A stretch of DNA of 64,000 bases from Bacteroidetes bacterium 43-16 (GTDB lineage: Bacteria > Bacteroidota > Bacteroidia > Chitinophagales > Chitinophagaceae), in NCBI GenBank assembly GCA_001897525.1, contig MKTB01000037.1:124001-188000 (forward strand), written 5' to 3'. The translations under genes were made by a program, and so were the position numbers. Shown in pieces: positions 6,330 to 15,563 of the stretch. Position 1 is the first letter of the stretch, and each line of letters opens with the position of its first letter. The notes beneath the pieces were generated by a model. The model had not been told where the DNA came from. It saw only the letters and a list, made by a program, of their open reading frames with translations, and made no database searches.

Positions 6330-9164
6330 TTATTTTAATAAAGGCAGTTTAACGATCCAGCAATTATCCACAGCACCATACTCCATGGTGAGGCCGCTGA
6401 GCATTTTATAGCGGCGTTCAATATTTTCCAGGCCTATACCTCCGTGGGCTGCTTTGCTTATTTTCAGGTTGATCTTATTCACCACAGTTAATACTTCATT
6501 GTCGACAAAGACTTTAACCACCAGTGGCTGCAGGTGACTGACCACATTGTGTTTGATCGCATTTTCCACCACCAGTTGCAAAGCCATTACGGGTAAAAAA
6601 TATTTATCCTGCTGGGCTTCGGTCACTTCAATATCGATCTGCAATGCTTTCCCGAACCTTGCTTCCTGGATATAAATATAGGCATATAACAATTCAATTT
6701 CTTCTGCCAGGCTGGCTTTATCTTTTCCGTAAGATACTATAGAATGCCTGTATAGGTCGGAGAGGCGCTCGGTGTACAGCACGGCGCTCTTCTGGTCGTC
6801 TTCTATAAGGCCGGTAAGGGTATTAAGGCTGTTGAACAAGAAGTGGGGGTTAACCTGGCTTTTCAGGTATTCAAATTCAAAGTTGAGCTTTTCTTCTTTG
6901 AGTTGTGCGATGCGCTTCATGCGGCGCTCTCTCCATTTGACAATAAAAAAGGTAAGCCCTATCAGGCTAAGCGCCAGCAGGGCCAGGAACCATTTGTGGT
7001 AGATCAAAGGGGTGGCGATAGAGAAAGAATAAACCGCTTCTTTAGCCTGGCTAAAGTCGGCACTCAGGCTTACCTGTACCCGGAATTTATAATTGCCCCA
7101 TTTCAATTTTGGGAATACGGCATCCATATCTTTGGTATAGATCCATTCATCATTATAGCCTTCCAGGCGGTAGCGGTAGTGCAGGTTTTCCGGGTTGGTA
7201 TAGCTGATGCCGTCATAATAAAAATTGAGCAGGTAATCTCCGGCTGCCAGCGATGTAGCCGAAGCATGCAAGGGCTCTGAATTAGCAAAGGCAGCTCTGA
7301 TGACCACATCGGGCCTGATGTCAAAAGCTTGCTCCTGGTTTTTAAAGAACAATAAGCCTCTGTTGTAGGGAATATATACATTGCCTTCCTGGTCGGTAGC
7401 ACCGGTATTGAGGATATGGCTAAAGCTGTCAATGTTCATTCCTGAGTGGATACTGATATGCCGGTAAAGTCTCTGCTCCGGGTACCACAAGTCTATACAG
7501 TTTTGATAGCCCGCGATCAACTGTCCGCTACCGTTTACGTTTAAGCCGGTAATGGTATGCCCGGCTTCTGATGATTTGAAGAGCTGCCATTGATCTCCTG
7601 CCAGGTGGTAGATATTGTTAGCCATGCCCGCGGCCCAGGCATTACTGCCGGAGATGGCCAGGCTGTAAATAACATTTTCTTGCTCTGCACCGAGTGAAGC
7701 CCAGTTGGTACTTTTGTCTTGTTTAAAAAAACTAATGCCTGATCCGTCTGTTGCCATCCACAGACTGTGGGGCTTGCCGGCTGCCAGCTTGTAGATGTAC
7801 TCTCCGCTGATACTTTCCTGGTCTTTGAGTAATTGTATTTTGGTAATTTTTTCTTTGTGTACTTTATAGGTATGCAAACCGCTCAGGCCGGCTACCCATA
7901 GTCTACCCGGCAGGGTGCTTATGCTCAGTATGCCATCATTTTTATGTTCAAAAACAGCGGGCTGTTCAAAGGCATTGCTTTCATTGCTTTTCAACCACAC
8001 CCCGTTTGCAGAAGTGCCCAACCAAAGTCCCATCTCTTTGTCATAGTGCAGCACACTGACCTTACTGGGGAAAGTCTTCACTTTTTGTACTTTACCTTCC
8101 TGCCCGAAACAATACAATGCTTTACCCAGGGCAATCCAATAATGGTTGTGCTGATCTATAGCCAGGGCGGTAACATCGCTCAGCCTGTAGGGTGGGGCCA
8201 AGGGTATACTTTCTAGATAGCGGTTGCTCAGCATACTCAATCCCAGCTGGCCACCGGCCCAGATATTACCGGACTTGTCGGCAAGCAGGGTATAGATGGT
8301 GCGTTGGGGAGAGGTCATTTGCTGAGCGGCAAAGGAGTCTTCGCCTAAGCGGTCCAGTCGCCAGAGTGCTGCATCCAGGGTACTGAACCAGATCTCTTTA
8401 TTGTTGAGGACTAATAGATCCAGGATCTGCCCGGAAACTTGTGCCGGTAATGTTACAGGACTCAGTTGCCCGTTGTGTATATTTATCCGGGCCAGTTTGC
8501 CTTTCTCGGCACCGAGCAGTAGTTCCGATTCATTGAGCTGGGCCATAGCACTGACAATATCATCGCCCAGTATATCTTTAGTGCGGTATTGCCTGATGCG
8601 GAATGTTTTATTGTCGGGGATCAACTCATTGACCCCATAATCTGTGGCCAGCCATATATGGCCATTGCTGCTCCTGATGATTTGGTAAATAAAATTATCG
8701 GAAAGTCCTTTGTCGGTACTGAAGTATTGCACTTGCTTGTCGCGGTACAGGTATAATCCGTTATCTGTCCCGATCCATAAGGCTCCATCCTCCTGGGGCA
8801 AGAGGCACCTGATCTCTGCGTTTTGATAAGGCTCCGGTAGTTTAAAGGGTATGACTGAATCTTCCCCCAGCATACCGAGCAGGCCGTTTTTATAGCCCAG
8901 CCATAGCTGATCTCCGGAAGCAGCTAAAGCGGTTACCGGGCTTTTTATACTGCTTCTTACTAATGAAAATTTAGCCCCGTTGAAGCGGTACACGCCTTTA
9001 TCGGTGGCCAGGAAGATGTAGGATTGATGGTTAATGGAAAGCCGGTTAACTTTCAGGGCCGTGTACTCTTCTTCTATCCAGAATTGTTTGGCAAGTGGCA
9101 TTTGCCGGGCATTTATATTGCCTGCAAATAGTAAGAGTATAATGCCAATCGCCAGGTTTCTCAT
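6330..9164 (-). CDS. two-component-regulator-propeller sensor histidine kinase (LytS/YehU type)
   Basis: From ATG 9164 (944 residues) the protein has a signal peptide and a long periplasmic beta-propeller built of Reg_prop repeats (LWIGTDNGLYLYR, IWLATDYGVNELI, IWAGGQLGLSML). A Y_Y_Y domain (LHYRYRLEGYNDEWIYT) and one membrane helix near residues 725-745 follow. The cytosolic His_kinase domain carries the phospho-His in SQVNPHFLFNSLNTLTGL, and the ATPase has VVENAIKH and GGIGLENIERR. It pairs with the LytTR regulator. An earlier start at 9188 would overlap the YceI gene. The ligand is unknown; such hybrids often sense glycans. Confidence 0.95.
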   Translation of the reverse strand: MRNLAIGIILLLFAGNINARQMPLAKQFWIEEEYTALKVNRLSINHQSYIFLATDKGVYRFNGAKFSLVRSSIKSPVTALAASGDQLWLGYKNGLLGMLGEDSVIPFKLPEPYQNAEIRCLLPQEDGALWIGTDNGLYLYRDKQVQYFSTDKGLSDNFIYQIIRSSNGHIWLATDYGVNELIPDNKTFRIRQYRTKDILGDDIVSAMAQLNESELLLGAEKGKLARINIHNGQLSPVTLPAQVSGQILDLLVLNNKEIWFSTLDAALWRLDRLGEDSFAAQQMTSPQRTIYTLLADKSGNIWAGGQLGLSMLSNRYLESIPLAPPYRLSDVTALAIDQHNHYWIALGKALYCFGQEGKVQKVKTFPSKVSVLHYDKEMGLWLGTSANGVWLKSNESNAFEQPAVFEHKNDGILSISTLPGRLWVAGLSGLHTYKVHKEKITKIQLLKDQESISGEYIYKLAAGKPHSLWMATDGSGISFFKQDKSTNWASLGAEQENVIYSLAISGSNAWAAGMANNIYHLAGDQWQLFKSSEAGHTITGLNVNGSGQLIAGYQNCIDLWYPEQRLYRHISIHSGMNIDSFSHILNTGATDQEGNVYIPYNRGLLFFKNQEQAFDIRPDVVIRAAFANSEPLHASATSLAAGDYLLNFYYDGISYTNPENLHYRYRLEGYNDEWIYTKDMDAVFPKLKWGNYKFRVQVSLSADFSQAKEAVYSFSIATPLIYHKWFLALLALSLIGLTFFIVKWRERRMKRIAQLKEEKLNFEFEYLKSQVNPHFLFNSLNTLTGLIEDDQKSAVLYTERLSDLYRHSIVSYGKDKASLAEEIELLYAYIYIQEARFGKALQIDIEVTEAQQDKYFLPVMALQLVVENAIKHNVVSHLQPLVVKVFVDNEVLTVVNKINLKISKAAHGGIGLENIERRYKMLSGLTMEYGAVDNCWIVKLPLLK

Positions 9165-9165
9165 A

Positions 9166-9717
9166 TCAATCTTTTTCTGTGAGGACACCGGTTACTGTAA
9201 CCCAGATCTCGGGCGACAGTTTTTCTATAACGACTTTGGGGATCTTAATATTGTGGTCGACCAGCATAACGGAGAACTTACCGGATACGGAAATGGAATG
9301 GTTATCCCCGATCTTTAAGGTAACGGGTATTATTCTTTCCTGTTCCACGCCATGTACTATAAATTTGCCTTTTGCCCTTACGGTGATGGTGCCTTTATGT
9401 TCCGGGTCTATATCTTCAATTATTTTTCCTTTGAAAACGGCCTGGGGGTAGGTATTGCTTTCCATGTAGTTTTCATTGAAATGCCCTTTCTGCATGGCAT
9501 TGTTAAATCCATCGAAGGAGCGCAGCTCTACTTTAAAGGCAAATTGTTTTTTGCTGAGATCCAGTATCCCGTTCAGTTTCTTTGACCGGGCGGTAATTAC
9601 TTCCAGGGGCGCATCGGAAATAAATTCCACCACGCCTTTCTTCAGCTCAAACAAGTGTTGGGCGAAGACTGGCGTGGTAGCCAACAGAAAAGTAAGTAAG
9701 TATAATATCCTGGCCAT
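9166..9717 (-). CDS. YceI family periplasmic protein (copy 2)
   Basis: The 183-residue protein has a signal peptide (ending TPVFAQ). YceI motifs follow (KLNGILDLSKKQFAFKVELR, MQKGHFNENYMESNTYPQAVF, GKFIVHGVEQERI). It is clearly a paralog of the YceI at 3664-4212; both share HFNENYMES. Its TGA stop is one base from the ATG of the sensor kinase, so the two are probably co-translated. A TTG 6 bases upstream is a weaker start. Confidence 0.9.
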   Translation of the reverse strand: MARILYLLTFLLATTPVFAQHLFELKKGVVEFISDAPLEVITARSKKLNGILDLSKKQFAFKVELRSFDGFNNAMQKGHFNENYMESNTYPQAVFKGKIIEDIDPEHKGTITVRAKGKFIVHGVEQERIIPVTLKIGDNHSISVSGKFSVMLVDHNIKIPKVVIEKLSPEIWVTVTGVLTEKD

Positions 9718-9747
9718 ATTCAAAGGAAAAGCTAATGGTATCTTTAT

Positions 9748-10533
9748 TTACAGGCTGCCTGTTCTTCCGCCATCAACCGGAATACTCACCCCGGTAATGT
9801 ACGCTGCGGAGGGTGCGCACAGGTAGGCTGCCAAAGAAGCGATCTCTTCCGGTTTGCCGAAGCGTTTCATCGGTATCTCCTGGATCATCTCGTTAACGGC
9901 TTCTTCTTTATCCACTCCTGTTTTGCTCACTTTATTATCAATGATGCTGCCCAGTCTTGCGGTTTCTGTAGCGCCGGGCAATACATTATTTACGGTAATA
10001 CCAAAGGGGGCCAGTTCATTGCTCATGGTCTTGGCCCAGGAGGCTACTGCACCTCTTACAGTATTGGAAACGCCCAGGTTTTTCAGGGGTATCTTTACGG
10101 AGGTGGAGATCACATTGATGATCCTGCCGTAAGCGGCTGCTTTCATACCCGGGATCAGGGCCTGGGTCACGAGCTGGTTGCAGATGAGGTGTTGCTGAAA
10201 GGTATTTAAAAATGCCTCTGGTGTCGCCTCAACGATAGGGCCTGCAGCCGGGCCACCGCTATTATTGATCAGGATGTGCATTGTTTTATCGGCCACATAA
10301 TCTTGTACGGTCTGCGCCACTTGCTTATAATCGCTGTAATCGGCGACGAGGTAGTCGTGTTGCTGGCCTTGCGCAGTATCTAAAGTTGTGATCGCCTGTT
10401 TCAGGCTTTCTTCATTACGGGCAATCAGGGTACAGTTGGCGCCTAATAAGGCTAATTCTTTGGCAATTGCCAGACCAATACCTTGTGTGCTTCCTGCTAC
10501 TAATGCGTTTTTACCGCTTATATCTAAATTCAT
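9748..10533 (-). CDS. SDR family oxidoreductase lacking the classical Tyr-x-x-x-Lys
   Basis: The 261-residue Rossmann protein has the nucleotide-binding GSTQGIGLAIAKEL motif and NNSGG at the NNAG position. Its C-terminus (GVSIPVDGGRTGSL) is like that of FabG. At the catalytic position the sequence reads NLGVSNTVRGAVASWAK, so Tyr and Lys are replaced by Ser/Asn and Arg. This matches a divergent SDR subgroup I recall with an SNxxR motif. Substrate and activity are uncertain. It sits in the holA-YceI co-directional run. Confidence 0.9.
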   Translation of the reverse strand: MNLDISGKNALVAGSTQGIGLAIAKELALLGANCTLIARNEESLKQAITTLDTAQGQQHDYLVADYSDYKQVAQTVQDYVADKTMHILINNSGGPAAGPIVEATPEAFLNTFQQHLICNQLVTQALIPGMKAAAYGRIINVISTSVKIPLKNLGVSNTVRGAVASWAKTMSNELAPFGITVNNVLPGATETARLGSIIDNKVSKTGVDKEEAVNEMIQEIPMKRFGKPEEIASLAAYLCAPSAAYITGVSIPVDGGRTGSL

Positions 10534-10573
10534 AAATCAATTTTATTGCTGTTGTATATGTAATAATAAATGG

Positions 10574-11611
10574 CTAGTTGCCTTTCGGGTATAGGGTCAT
10601 GATTAGTTTTGCAACCATCTCTTTAAGGATCTCTCCATCGTTTTTGGTACCAGTGCCTATTCCCACTGTTTTCAGCGCCAGGTCATTCAAGAGCACGATG
10701 AACCTGTGGATGGTCTCCACATTAAACTTTGCGGCGTATTCCCGGTAATAGTAAAGTGATTTACTGTCGGGGTTATTGAAATCGTTGGGCACGCTGTAGC
10801 ACCTGTAGATCTTATCGGCAAAGGTATAAAAGGTAGCCACCAATGGAGGCAGGGGCGCGCTTTTGGGATTGGCTACAAAATAGGTCAGCATACGGCTGAG
10901 CTTGACGGTATCGTTCTGAAAGATCACCTTTGGCAGGTCTAAAAAATTATAGTCCCTGCTGATGCCGATGTATTTCTCGATCAGTTCGGGGCTCAATGTG
11001 CCCAGGTCGGGTTCATTGATCTTTACCTTGTCGAGCTCATTGGTTATTTTTTGCAGGTCGTTCCCGAGGTAAGCGGCTAAGGTCTCTGCCTGCTCGCGCT
11101 CTATCTTCAGTTGCTGCATACCGCCATATTGCTGTATCCAGGTAGGCACTTCGGCCTCGGAAAGTTTCTGGCTCTTAAATATAATGGCATTGTTATCTGC
11201 CAGGGCTTTTGCCCATTTGTCTTTGGAATTGGTGTCTTTGCCCCTGTAGTCGATGATGAGCAGGGTAGAGCTGGTAGGGTGTTTAAAGTATGGAATGAGT
11301 TCATCCAGGTTCTTCATCTGCACAGCTTCTCTCAGGATAACGATGGTGTAATCGGCAAACATGGGGAAGCGGGAGCAGGCATTGACCACATCAGACCACT
11401 CGCTGTCTTTACCATAGAGGGTCATGAGGTTAAAATCTTTTTGATCGGCATCCAGTATCTGCTCATCAAAAAAGTCGATCAGTTGATCGATGTAATAGAA
11501 TTCTTCCCCTTCCAAAAGGTAAAAGGGACTGTATTGTTTACTTTTTAAAACCGAAAGAATACGGTTAAAATCTGCCAGTGTATCTACTTTTTCTTTTCTC
11601 GCCTTTGCCAT
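10574..11611 (-). CDS. holA: DNA polymerase III subunit delta
   Basis: The 345-residue protein matches HolA, the clamp-loader delta subunit that opens the beta clamp. The N-terminal AAA-like domain contains SPFYLLEGEEFYYIDQLIDF, and the helical C-terminal collar domain ends with LALKTVGIGTGTKNDGEILKEM. Length is normal for the family. It is closely spaced with the GNAT gene upstream (6 bases). Confidence 0.93.
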   Translation of the reverse strand: MAKARKEKVDTLADFNRILSVLKSKQYSPFYLLEGEEFYYIDQLIDFFDEQILDADQKDFNLMTLYGKDSEWSDVVNACSRFPMFADYTIVILREAVQMKNLDELIPYFKHPTSSTLLIIDYRGKDTNSKDKWAKALADNNAIIFKSQKLSEAEVPTWIQQYGGMQQLKIEREQAETLAAYLGNDLQKITNELDKVKINEPDLGTLSPELIEKYIGISRDYNFLDLPKVIFQNDTVKLSRMLTYFVANPKSAPLPPLVATFYTFADKIYRCYSVPNDFNNPDSKSLYYYREYAAKFNVETIHRFIVLLNDLALKTVGIGTGTKNDGEILKEMVAKLIMTLYPKGN

Positions 11612-11617
11612 AATTGT

Positions 11618-12055
11618 TTACAAGGTTTTTCCCATTTTCTTATGGGGTATCCCTACTTCTTCGAAAGTATCACTCAGGGTTTGATAGCCCAGTTTTTCAT
11701 AAAAAGGAATAGCGCTTTCCCGGGCATGAAAATAGATTGTTTTAAATCCTTTTTCCTGTGCAAATGTTTCTGCAGCTTTCATGAGCTGATTGCCAATACC
11801 CTTTCCTCTGCAAGTTTCTGATACGGCCATTTGCTTCAGCCGCATGGAGTCTACATCTGCGGGCATGGCCAGCAGGCAGGCCACCACTTTATCATTTGTT
11901 TTATAGATAAAGATCTGGGCATCCAGCTCTGCAGACAGGTCTTCCTCATATAGGTTTAAGCCCAGGGGCTTGCGCAGTACTTCCTGGCGCAGGGCCAGTA
12001 CTTCCAGGTATTCCGGCTGCTGAATGCGGATTATTTTTACGGCTTCGTCTTCCAT
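11618..12055 (-). CDS. GNAT family N-acetyltransferase
   Basis: The 145-residue protein has the GNAT acetyl-CoA-binding signature (MAVSETCRGKGIGNQLMKAAE) and the C-terminal IPFYEKLGYQ motif. The acceptor substrate cannot be predicted. The gap to rsgA upstream is one base, so the genes are co-transcribed. Confidence 0.9.
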   Translation of the reverse strand: MEDEAVKIIRIQQPEYLEVLALRQEVLRKPLGLNLYEEDLSAELDAQIFIYKTNDKVVACLLAMPADVDSMRLKQMAVSETCRGKGIGNQLMKAAETFAQEKGFKTIYFHARESAIPFYEKLGYQTLSDTFEEVGIPHKKMGKTL

Positions 12056-12056
12056 C

Positions 12057-12983
12057 TTAATAATTTGTTTTGGGCAGGGAATCCAGGATGTTCAGGTAGC
12101 TGTCGTAACGTTCAAAGGAGACGGCTTCTCCTAAAGCTTCTTTAACGGCACATTGCGGCTCATTGATGTGCAGGCAATTGTTGAATTTACAATCATGCAT
12201 CAGGGCCCTCATCTCCGGGAAATATTGTGCCAGTTCATATTGGTCAATCGCTACGATCCCGAATTCTTTAACGCCGGGCGTATCGATGATATGGCTGCGC
12301 TTATCTATATCATACATTTGTGCAAAGGTGGTGGTATGCTGCCCTTTTCCGCTCCAGTCGCTCAGGCTTTGCACCTTCAGGCCCAGATCGGGTAGCAGTG
12401 CATTGATGAGTGTACTTTTCCCTACGCCGGAGTGGCCGCTGATCAGGGTGGTCTTCCCTTCCAGGTGGCGGCTCAGTTGTGCCACACTATCGGGATCGGT
12501 AGCCTGTATGGTAAAGGTCTGGTAGCCTATGGCTTCGTATAGTGCCTTCCGCTCTGCCCACTCTATTTCGTAATCTCCTTTTATAAGATCTGCTTTGTTA
12601 AATACTATTATAGCCGGTATATGATAAGCCTCTGCGGTGATGAGGAAGCGGTCCAGGAATCCGTTCGAGGTCCTGGGGTTTTGTATAGTTGCTACCACGA
12701 GTGCTTCATCAAGGTTGGAGGCTACAATATGTTTATGATGCCTGTTTTGCGGTGAAACGCGCACCATATAGTTTCTTCTCTGGTCAATTGCTGTAATGAT
12801 GGCCATTCCGGAAGCATCGTCTTCTATCATCAGCGTGACCCAGTCGCCCACAGCGATGGGATTAGATGATCTGATCTCGGTATCTATCTTGAATTTTCCT
12901 CTCGCTCTTGCAACCCACATACGGCCACTTTCATCCATGGCCTGGTAGTGGCTTCCTGTTGACTTATAAATTCTCGCTTTCAA
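12057..12983 (-). CDS. rsgA: ribosome small subunit-dependent GTPase A
   Basis: The 308-residue protein has the circularly permuted GTPase order: G4 (VFNKADL) precedes G1 (SGHSGVGKSTLIN), with DTPGVKEFG as G3. The C-terminal zinc motif is CKFNNCLHINEPQC. It releases maturation factors from the 30S subunit. Translation appears to begin at TTG 12983: the next Met is residue 16 and starting there would cut into the conserved N-terminal OB domain (KARIYKSTGSHYQ). Confidence 0.96.
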   Translation of the reverse strand: MKARIYKSTGSHYQAMDESGRMWVARARGKFKIDTEIRSSNPIAVGDWVTLMIEDDASGMAIITAIDQRRNYMVRVSPQNRHHKHIVASNLDEALVVATIQNPRTSNGFLDRFLITAEAYHIPAIIVFNKADLIKGDYEIEWAERKALYEAIGYQTFTIQATDPDSVAQLSRHLEGKTTLISGHSGVGKSTLINALLPDLGLKVQSLSDWSGKGQHTTTFAQMYDIDKRSHIIDTPGVKEFGIVAIDQYELAQYFPEMRALMHDCKFNNCLHINEPQCAVKEALGEAVSFERYDSYLNILDSLPKTNY

Positions 12984-12991
12984 TGATCAGA

Positions 12992-13726
12992 TTAGTTTAG
13001 TCGCTTGCGCTTCAGGGTGAATAATGTTGCCTGCCAGAACAGTATCGTGAGGCTCAGGAAATAAATAATATCCCGGCTGTGTAACACGCCCCGGTTGATG
13101 GCATTGTAATGCCAGTCCATACCCAGAAGCTGGATGTAATAGTCTGCGCCACCGGAAAATGCGGGTATCCTGGACAGGGCTTCAAATCCGCTGTACAGCA
13201 GCCAGCATAAGATCACCGAAAGCAGGAAGCCTACGATCTGGTTATCTGTCAATGTGGAACAAAAAATACCGATGGACGTAAAGGTAGCTACTAATAAGAG
13301 CAGTCCTATATAGGCTCCGGTAATAGCACCGAAGTCCAGTGTGGTATTGTCAATCGCCAGCCAGTTAATGCCAAATACATAGATCAGGGTAGGGATCAGT
13401 GCAATTAATACCAGGGTAAAGCTCGCCCAGAATTTTCCGCCCACAATATGATTTAATTTAAGTGGTTTGGTCATCAGCCATTCAATCGTTCCGCCCTTAT
13501 ACTCATCTGCAAAACTACGCATGGTAATGGCGGGTATCAGGAACAGCAAAAGCCATGGGGTTATGGAAAAGAATGGTTCCATGCTGGCGTACTCAAAGTC
13601 AAAGAAATTGCTGTCGGGCAGTAACCAGAGGAATAGACCCAGGACGACCAAAAAGACCAACAGCACTACATATCCTACTATAGAACTCAAAAATGAATTC
13701 AACTCTTTGAAATAAATACTTTTCAT
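12992..13726 (-). CDS. gldF: gliding-motility ABC transporter permease GldF
   Basis: The 244-residue ABC-2-type permease has about six membrane helices. Its cytoplasmic stretch RSFADEYKGGTIEWLMTKPL is strongly conserved in GldF. In Flavobacterium GldA, GldF and GldG form one complex linked to gliding. Here the following gene is rsgA rather than gldG, which is unusual. An 86-residue membrane protein lies 1 base upstream. Confidence 0.85.
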   Translation of the reverse strand: MKSIYFKELNSFLSSIVGYVVLLVFLVVLGLFLWLLPDSNFFDFEYASMEPFFSITPWLLLFLIPAITMRSFADEYKGGTIEWLMTKPLKLNHIVGGKFWASFTLVLIALIPTLIYVFGINWLAIDNTTLDFGAITGAYIGLLLLVATFTSIGIFCSTLTDNQIVGFLLSVILCWLLYSGFEALSRIPAFSGGADYYIQLLGMDWHYNAINRGVLHSRDIIYFLSLTILFWQATLFTLKRKRLN

Positions 13727-13727
13727 C

Positions 13728-13988
13728 TTAAAATTTTGCTTGGTTTTCTGGTCCTGCTTTTCTTTCAGCTAACTCTGCTTTCATCAGCTTAATGGTCTTA
13801 AAATTGGTTGTCACTACTGCAGACAGGGCTATGGGCACTACAACAATCGCATTAAAACCATTTTTGATGGACAGGTAGGTACCTAATGCCAATAATACAA
13901 TAAGCATACCGGCCAGCAAATAAGTCAATGCTGCGGTAGTCTTATACTTCTTTTCCAGGTCTTCTGTGCTGAATTGTTTAAGATCCAT
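13728..13988 (-). CDS. small two-helix membrane protein
   Basis: This 86-residue protein has two hydrophobic helices (about residues 17-38 and 47-63) and polar ends. The family is not recognised. It is spaced 1 base from gldF and is the first gene of the co-directional block, so it is probably co-expressed with the permease. Confidence 0.7.
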   Translation of the reverse strand: MDLKQFSTEDLEKKYKTTAALTYLLAGMLIVLLALGTYLSIKNGFNAIVVVPIALSAVVTTNFKTIKLMKAELAERKAGPENQAKF

Positions 13989-14191
13989 TCTTATTTAATT
14001 ATTATACCTCACAAAAATATCAAAAAATAAAGAGGAATGACCCACTTAGCGGCTATTAGTTTTAAGGAGTTCCGGCTAAAGGGTGCTCAAAAAAGGATTG
14101 CCTGCAGCTCCTGAACAAAATTACCTGTGCTGCTACTCTAAAGCTCCTCTAAAAACGCTCCATAAGCTCTGTGTATATTGTTTTCACAAAA

Positions 14192-14219
14192 AAGAGCGGC
14201 ACCAGACTGGGCCGCTCTT
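14192..14219 (-). terminator. Rho-independent terminator of the barrel paralog cluster
   Basis: On the minus strand AAGAGCGGC pairs with GCCGCTCTT and is followed by TTTTTTG. It lies 20 bases after the stop of the gene at 14240-14881. The rest of the 250-base gap (13989-14239) shows no gene. Confidence 0.8.
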
Positions 14220-14239
14220 GTAAATAGATGGAATATTTT

Positions 14240-14881
14240 TTAAAACTTATAGCCTATCTGGAAAGAGAATAAGCCCATAGGTTCGATCACGCCTACGCTG
14301 TTGAGCTGCGTGCTGCTATTGACCAAGCTGGTATAGAGGCTTACGCCTATACCTGCTTCCATACCTACGTTGATCTTAGGAGAAACATTAAAGGTAAGGC
14401 TGTTATTGATCATACTGCCCACCCTCATTTCTGTACCTTTTGAATACTCATTAAAGCTATTGAAAAGTTCCTGCTTAAAGCCGTTCTCCGTACCATAGGT
14501 CATGAATACAGAAGGTCCTATGGCATAAACCATTTTCCGGCTATGCCCCCTGGGATACAACCTTACACCGGGATTGATCAAAAAGCTATAATTGTTCTCT
14601 GTATCTACCCTGTTTTGATAATTGCCTATAAAATAATTCCTGATTCCCGCATAAACCGGCAAATTGAAACTGATCCGCTGTGCTTTGTCGATAAACCTTT
14701 CATAGGATAATCCTATGCCCACACCGCCATAAAAAACGGATATGGGAGAAAAGCGGATGGCATTAAGCGGAGCATACTTTACACTATTATTAGCGAGTGG
14801 CTCGGGCTTCTTGCCAAAAGCGCTTACCTGGCATACACCTAGAGCCAGAAGAATTGCCAGATTTATTTTGATCCTCATCAT
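14240..14881 (-). CDS. small outer-membrane barrel-like protein, paralog 1 of 3
   Basis: The 213-residue protein has a signal peptide (ending SAFGKK) and alternating beta-strand character. It shares FYGGVGIGLSYERFID, FLINPGVRLYPRG, MINNSLTFN-type and final aromatic (FQIGYKF) segments with the two upstream neighbours. The terminal Phe supports an outer-membrane barrel. Function is unknown. Confidence 0.75.
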   Translation of the reverse strand: MMRIKINLAILLALGVCQVSAFGKKPEPLANNSVKYAPLNAIRFSPISVFYGGVGIGLSYERFIDKAQRISFNLPVYAGIRNYFIGNYQNRVDTENNYSFLINPGVRLYPRGHSRKMVYAIGPSVFMTYGTENGFKQELFNSFNEYSKGTEMRVGSMINNSLTFNVSPKINVGMEAGIGVSLYTSLVNSSTQLNSVGVIEPMGLFSFQIGYKF

Positions 14882-14893
14882 TGAACGTTTTAT

Positions 14894-15487
14894 TTAGAAA
14901 CGGAATCCTAAATGGAAACCAAAACTAGCCATAAACTGTATCCCTTCAGAATGTTTCATTCCTGTAGTTTTATTGTTGTACTGGTTCAAATAGCTGGGTC
15001 CTAATCCCAGGTCCATTCCCAGGTTAAATTTCGGACCGATATTGAACTGAACGGAGTTATTGATCAGCATCCCGGCACGCACCATATTTTGTTCGGTTTC
15101 TTGTCTTGTTCCGTTAGGGAAATAGATGTATTCATTTCTATTACCCACCATACCAAATAGGGATGCTCCGAGACCATAAGTCACTCTGCGCTGACCGGTG
15201 GGATAGAATTTCACGCCAGGATTAACCATAAATGTAGCACGGGTCATGTTGCTTGAATTAACGGTATAATCATTGTCCAAACCAACAAAGACAGGTATAT
15301 GCAGGCCAAACTTTCCTTCATTGTCCAGGAGTCTTTCATAACCGATACCTACACCTACGCCACCATAGGCAAAAGCAGATAAGGGATAGAATTTCAGGTT
15401 ATTCTTCGGGAAGTTCTTCGATTGTGCCTGTGCACCAAAGGCCATGGACAAAAGGGAAAGGCCAATTATTAATTTTTTCATATTCAT
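14894..15487 (-). CDS. small outer-membrane barrel-like protein, paralog 2 of 3
   Basis: The 197-residue protein has a signal peptide ending FGAQAQ. It contains FAYGGVGVGIGYERLLD, FMVNPGVKFYPTGQRR, MLINNSVQFNIGPKFNLG and a terminal LGFRF, all aligned with its two tandem paralogs. ATG 15481 (MKKLIIGL) is an equally good start. A 12-base gap to the next gene suggests one transcript. Confidence 0.75.
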   Translation of the reverse strand: MNMKKLIIGLSLLSMAFGAQAQSKNFPKNNLKFYPLSAFAYGGVGVGIGYERLLDNEGKFGLHIPVFVGLDNDYTVNSSNMTRATFMVNPGVKFYPTGQRRVTYGLGASLFGMVGNRNEYIYFPNGTRQETEQNMVRAGMLINNSVQFNIGPKFNLGMDLGLGPSYLNQYNNKTTGMKHSEGIQFMASFGFHLGFRF

Positions 15488-15563
15488 AATCTCTTTAAAT
15501 GAGGTAAACTATGCTATTAACGTCTTTAAAATCCTAATCGTATTACGAGCAATCTAATAATTT

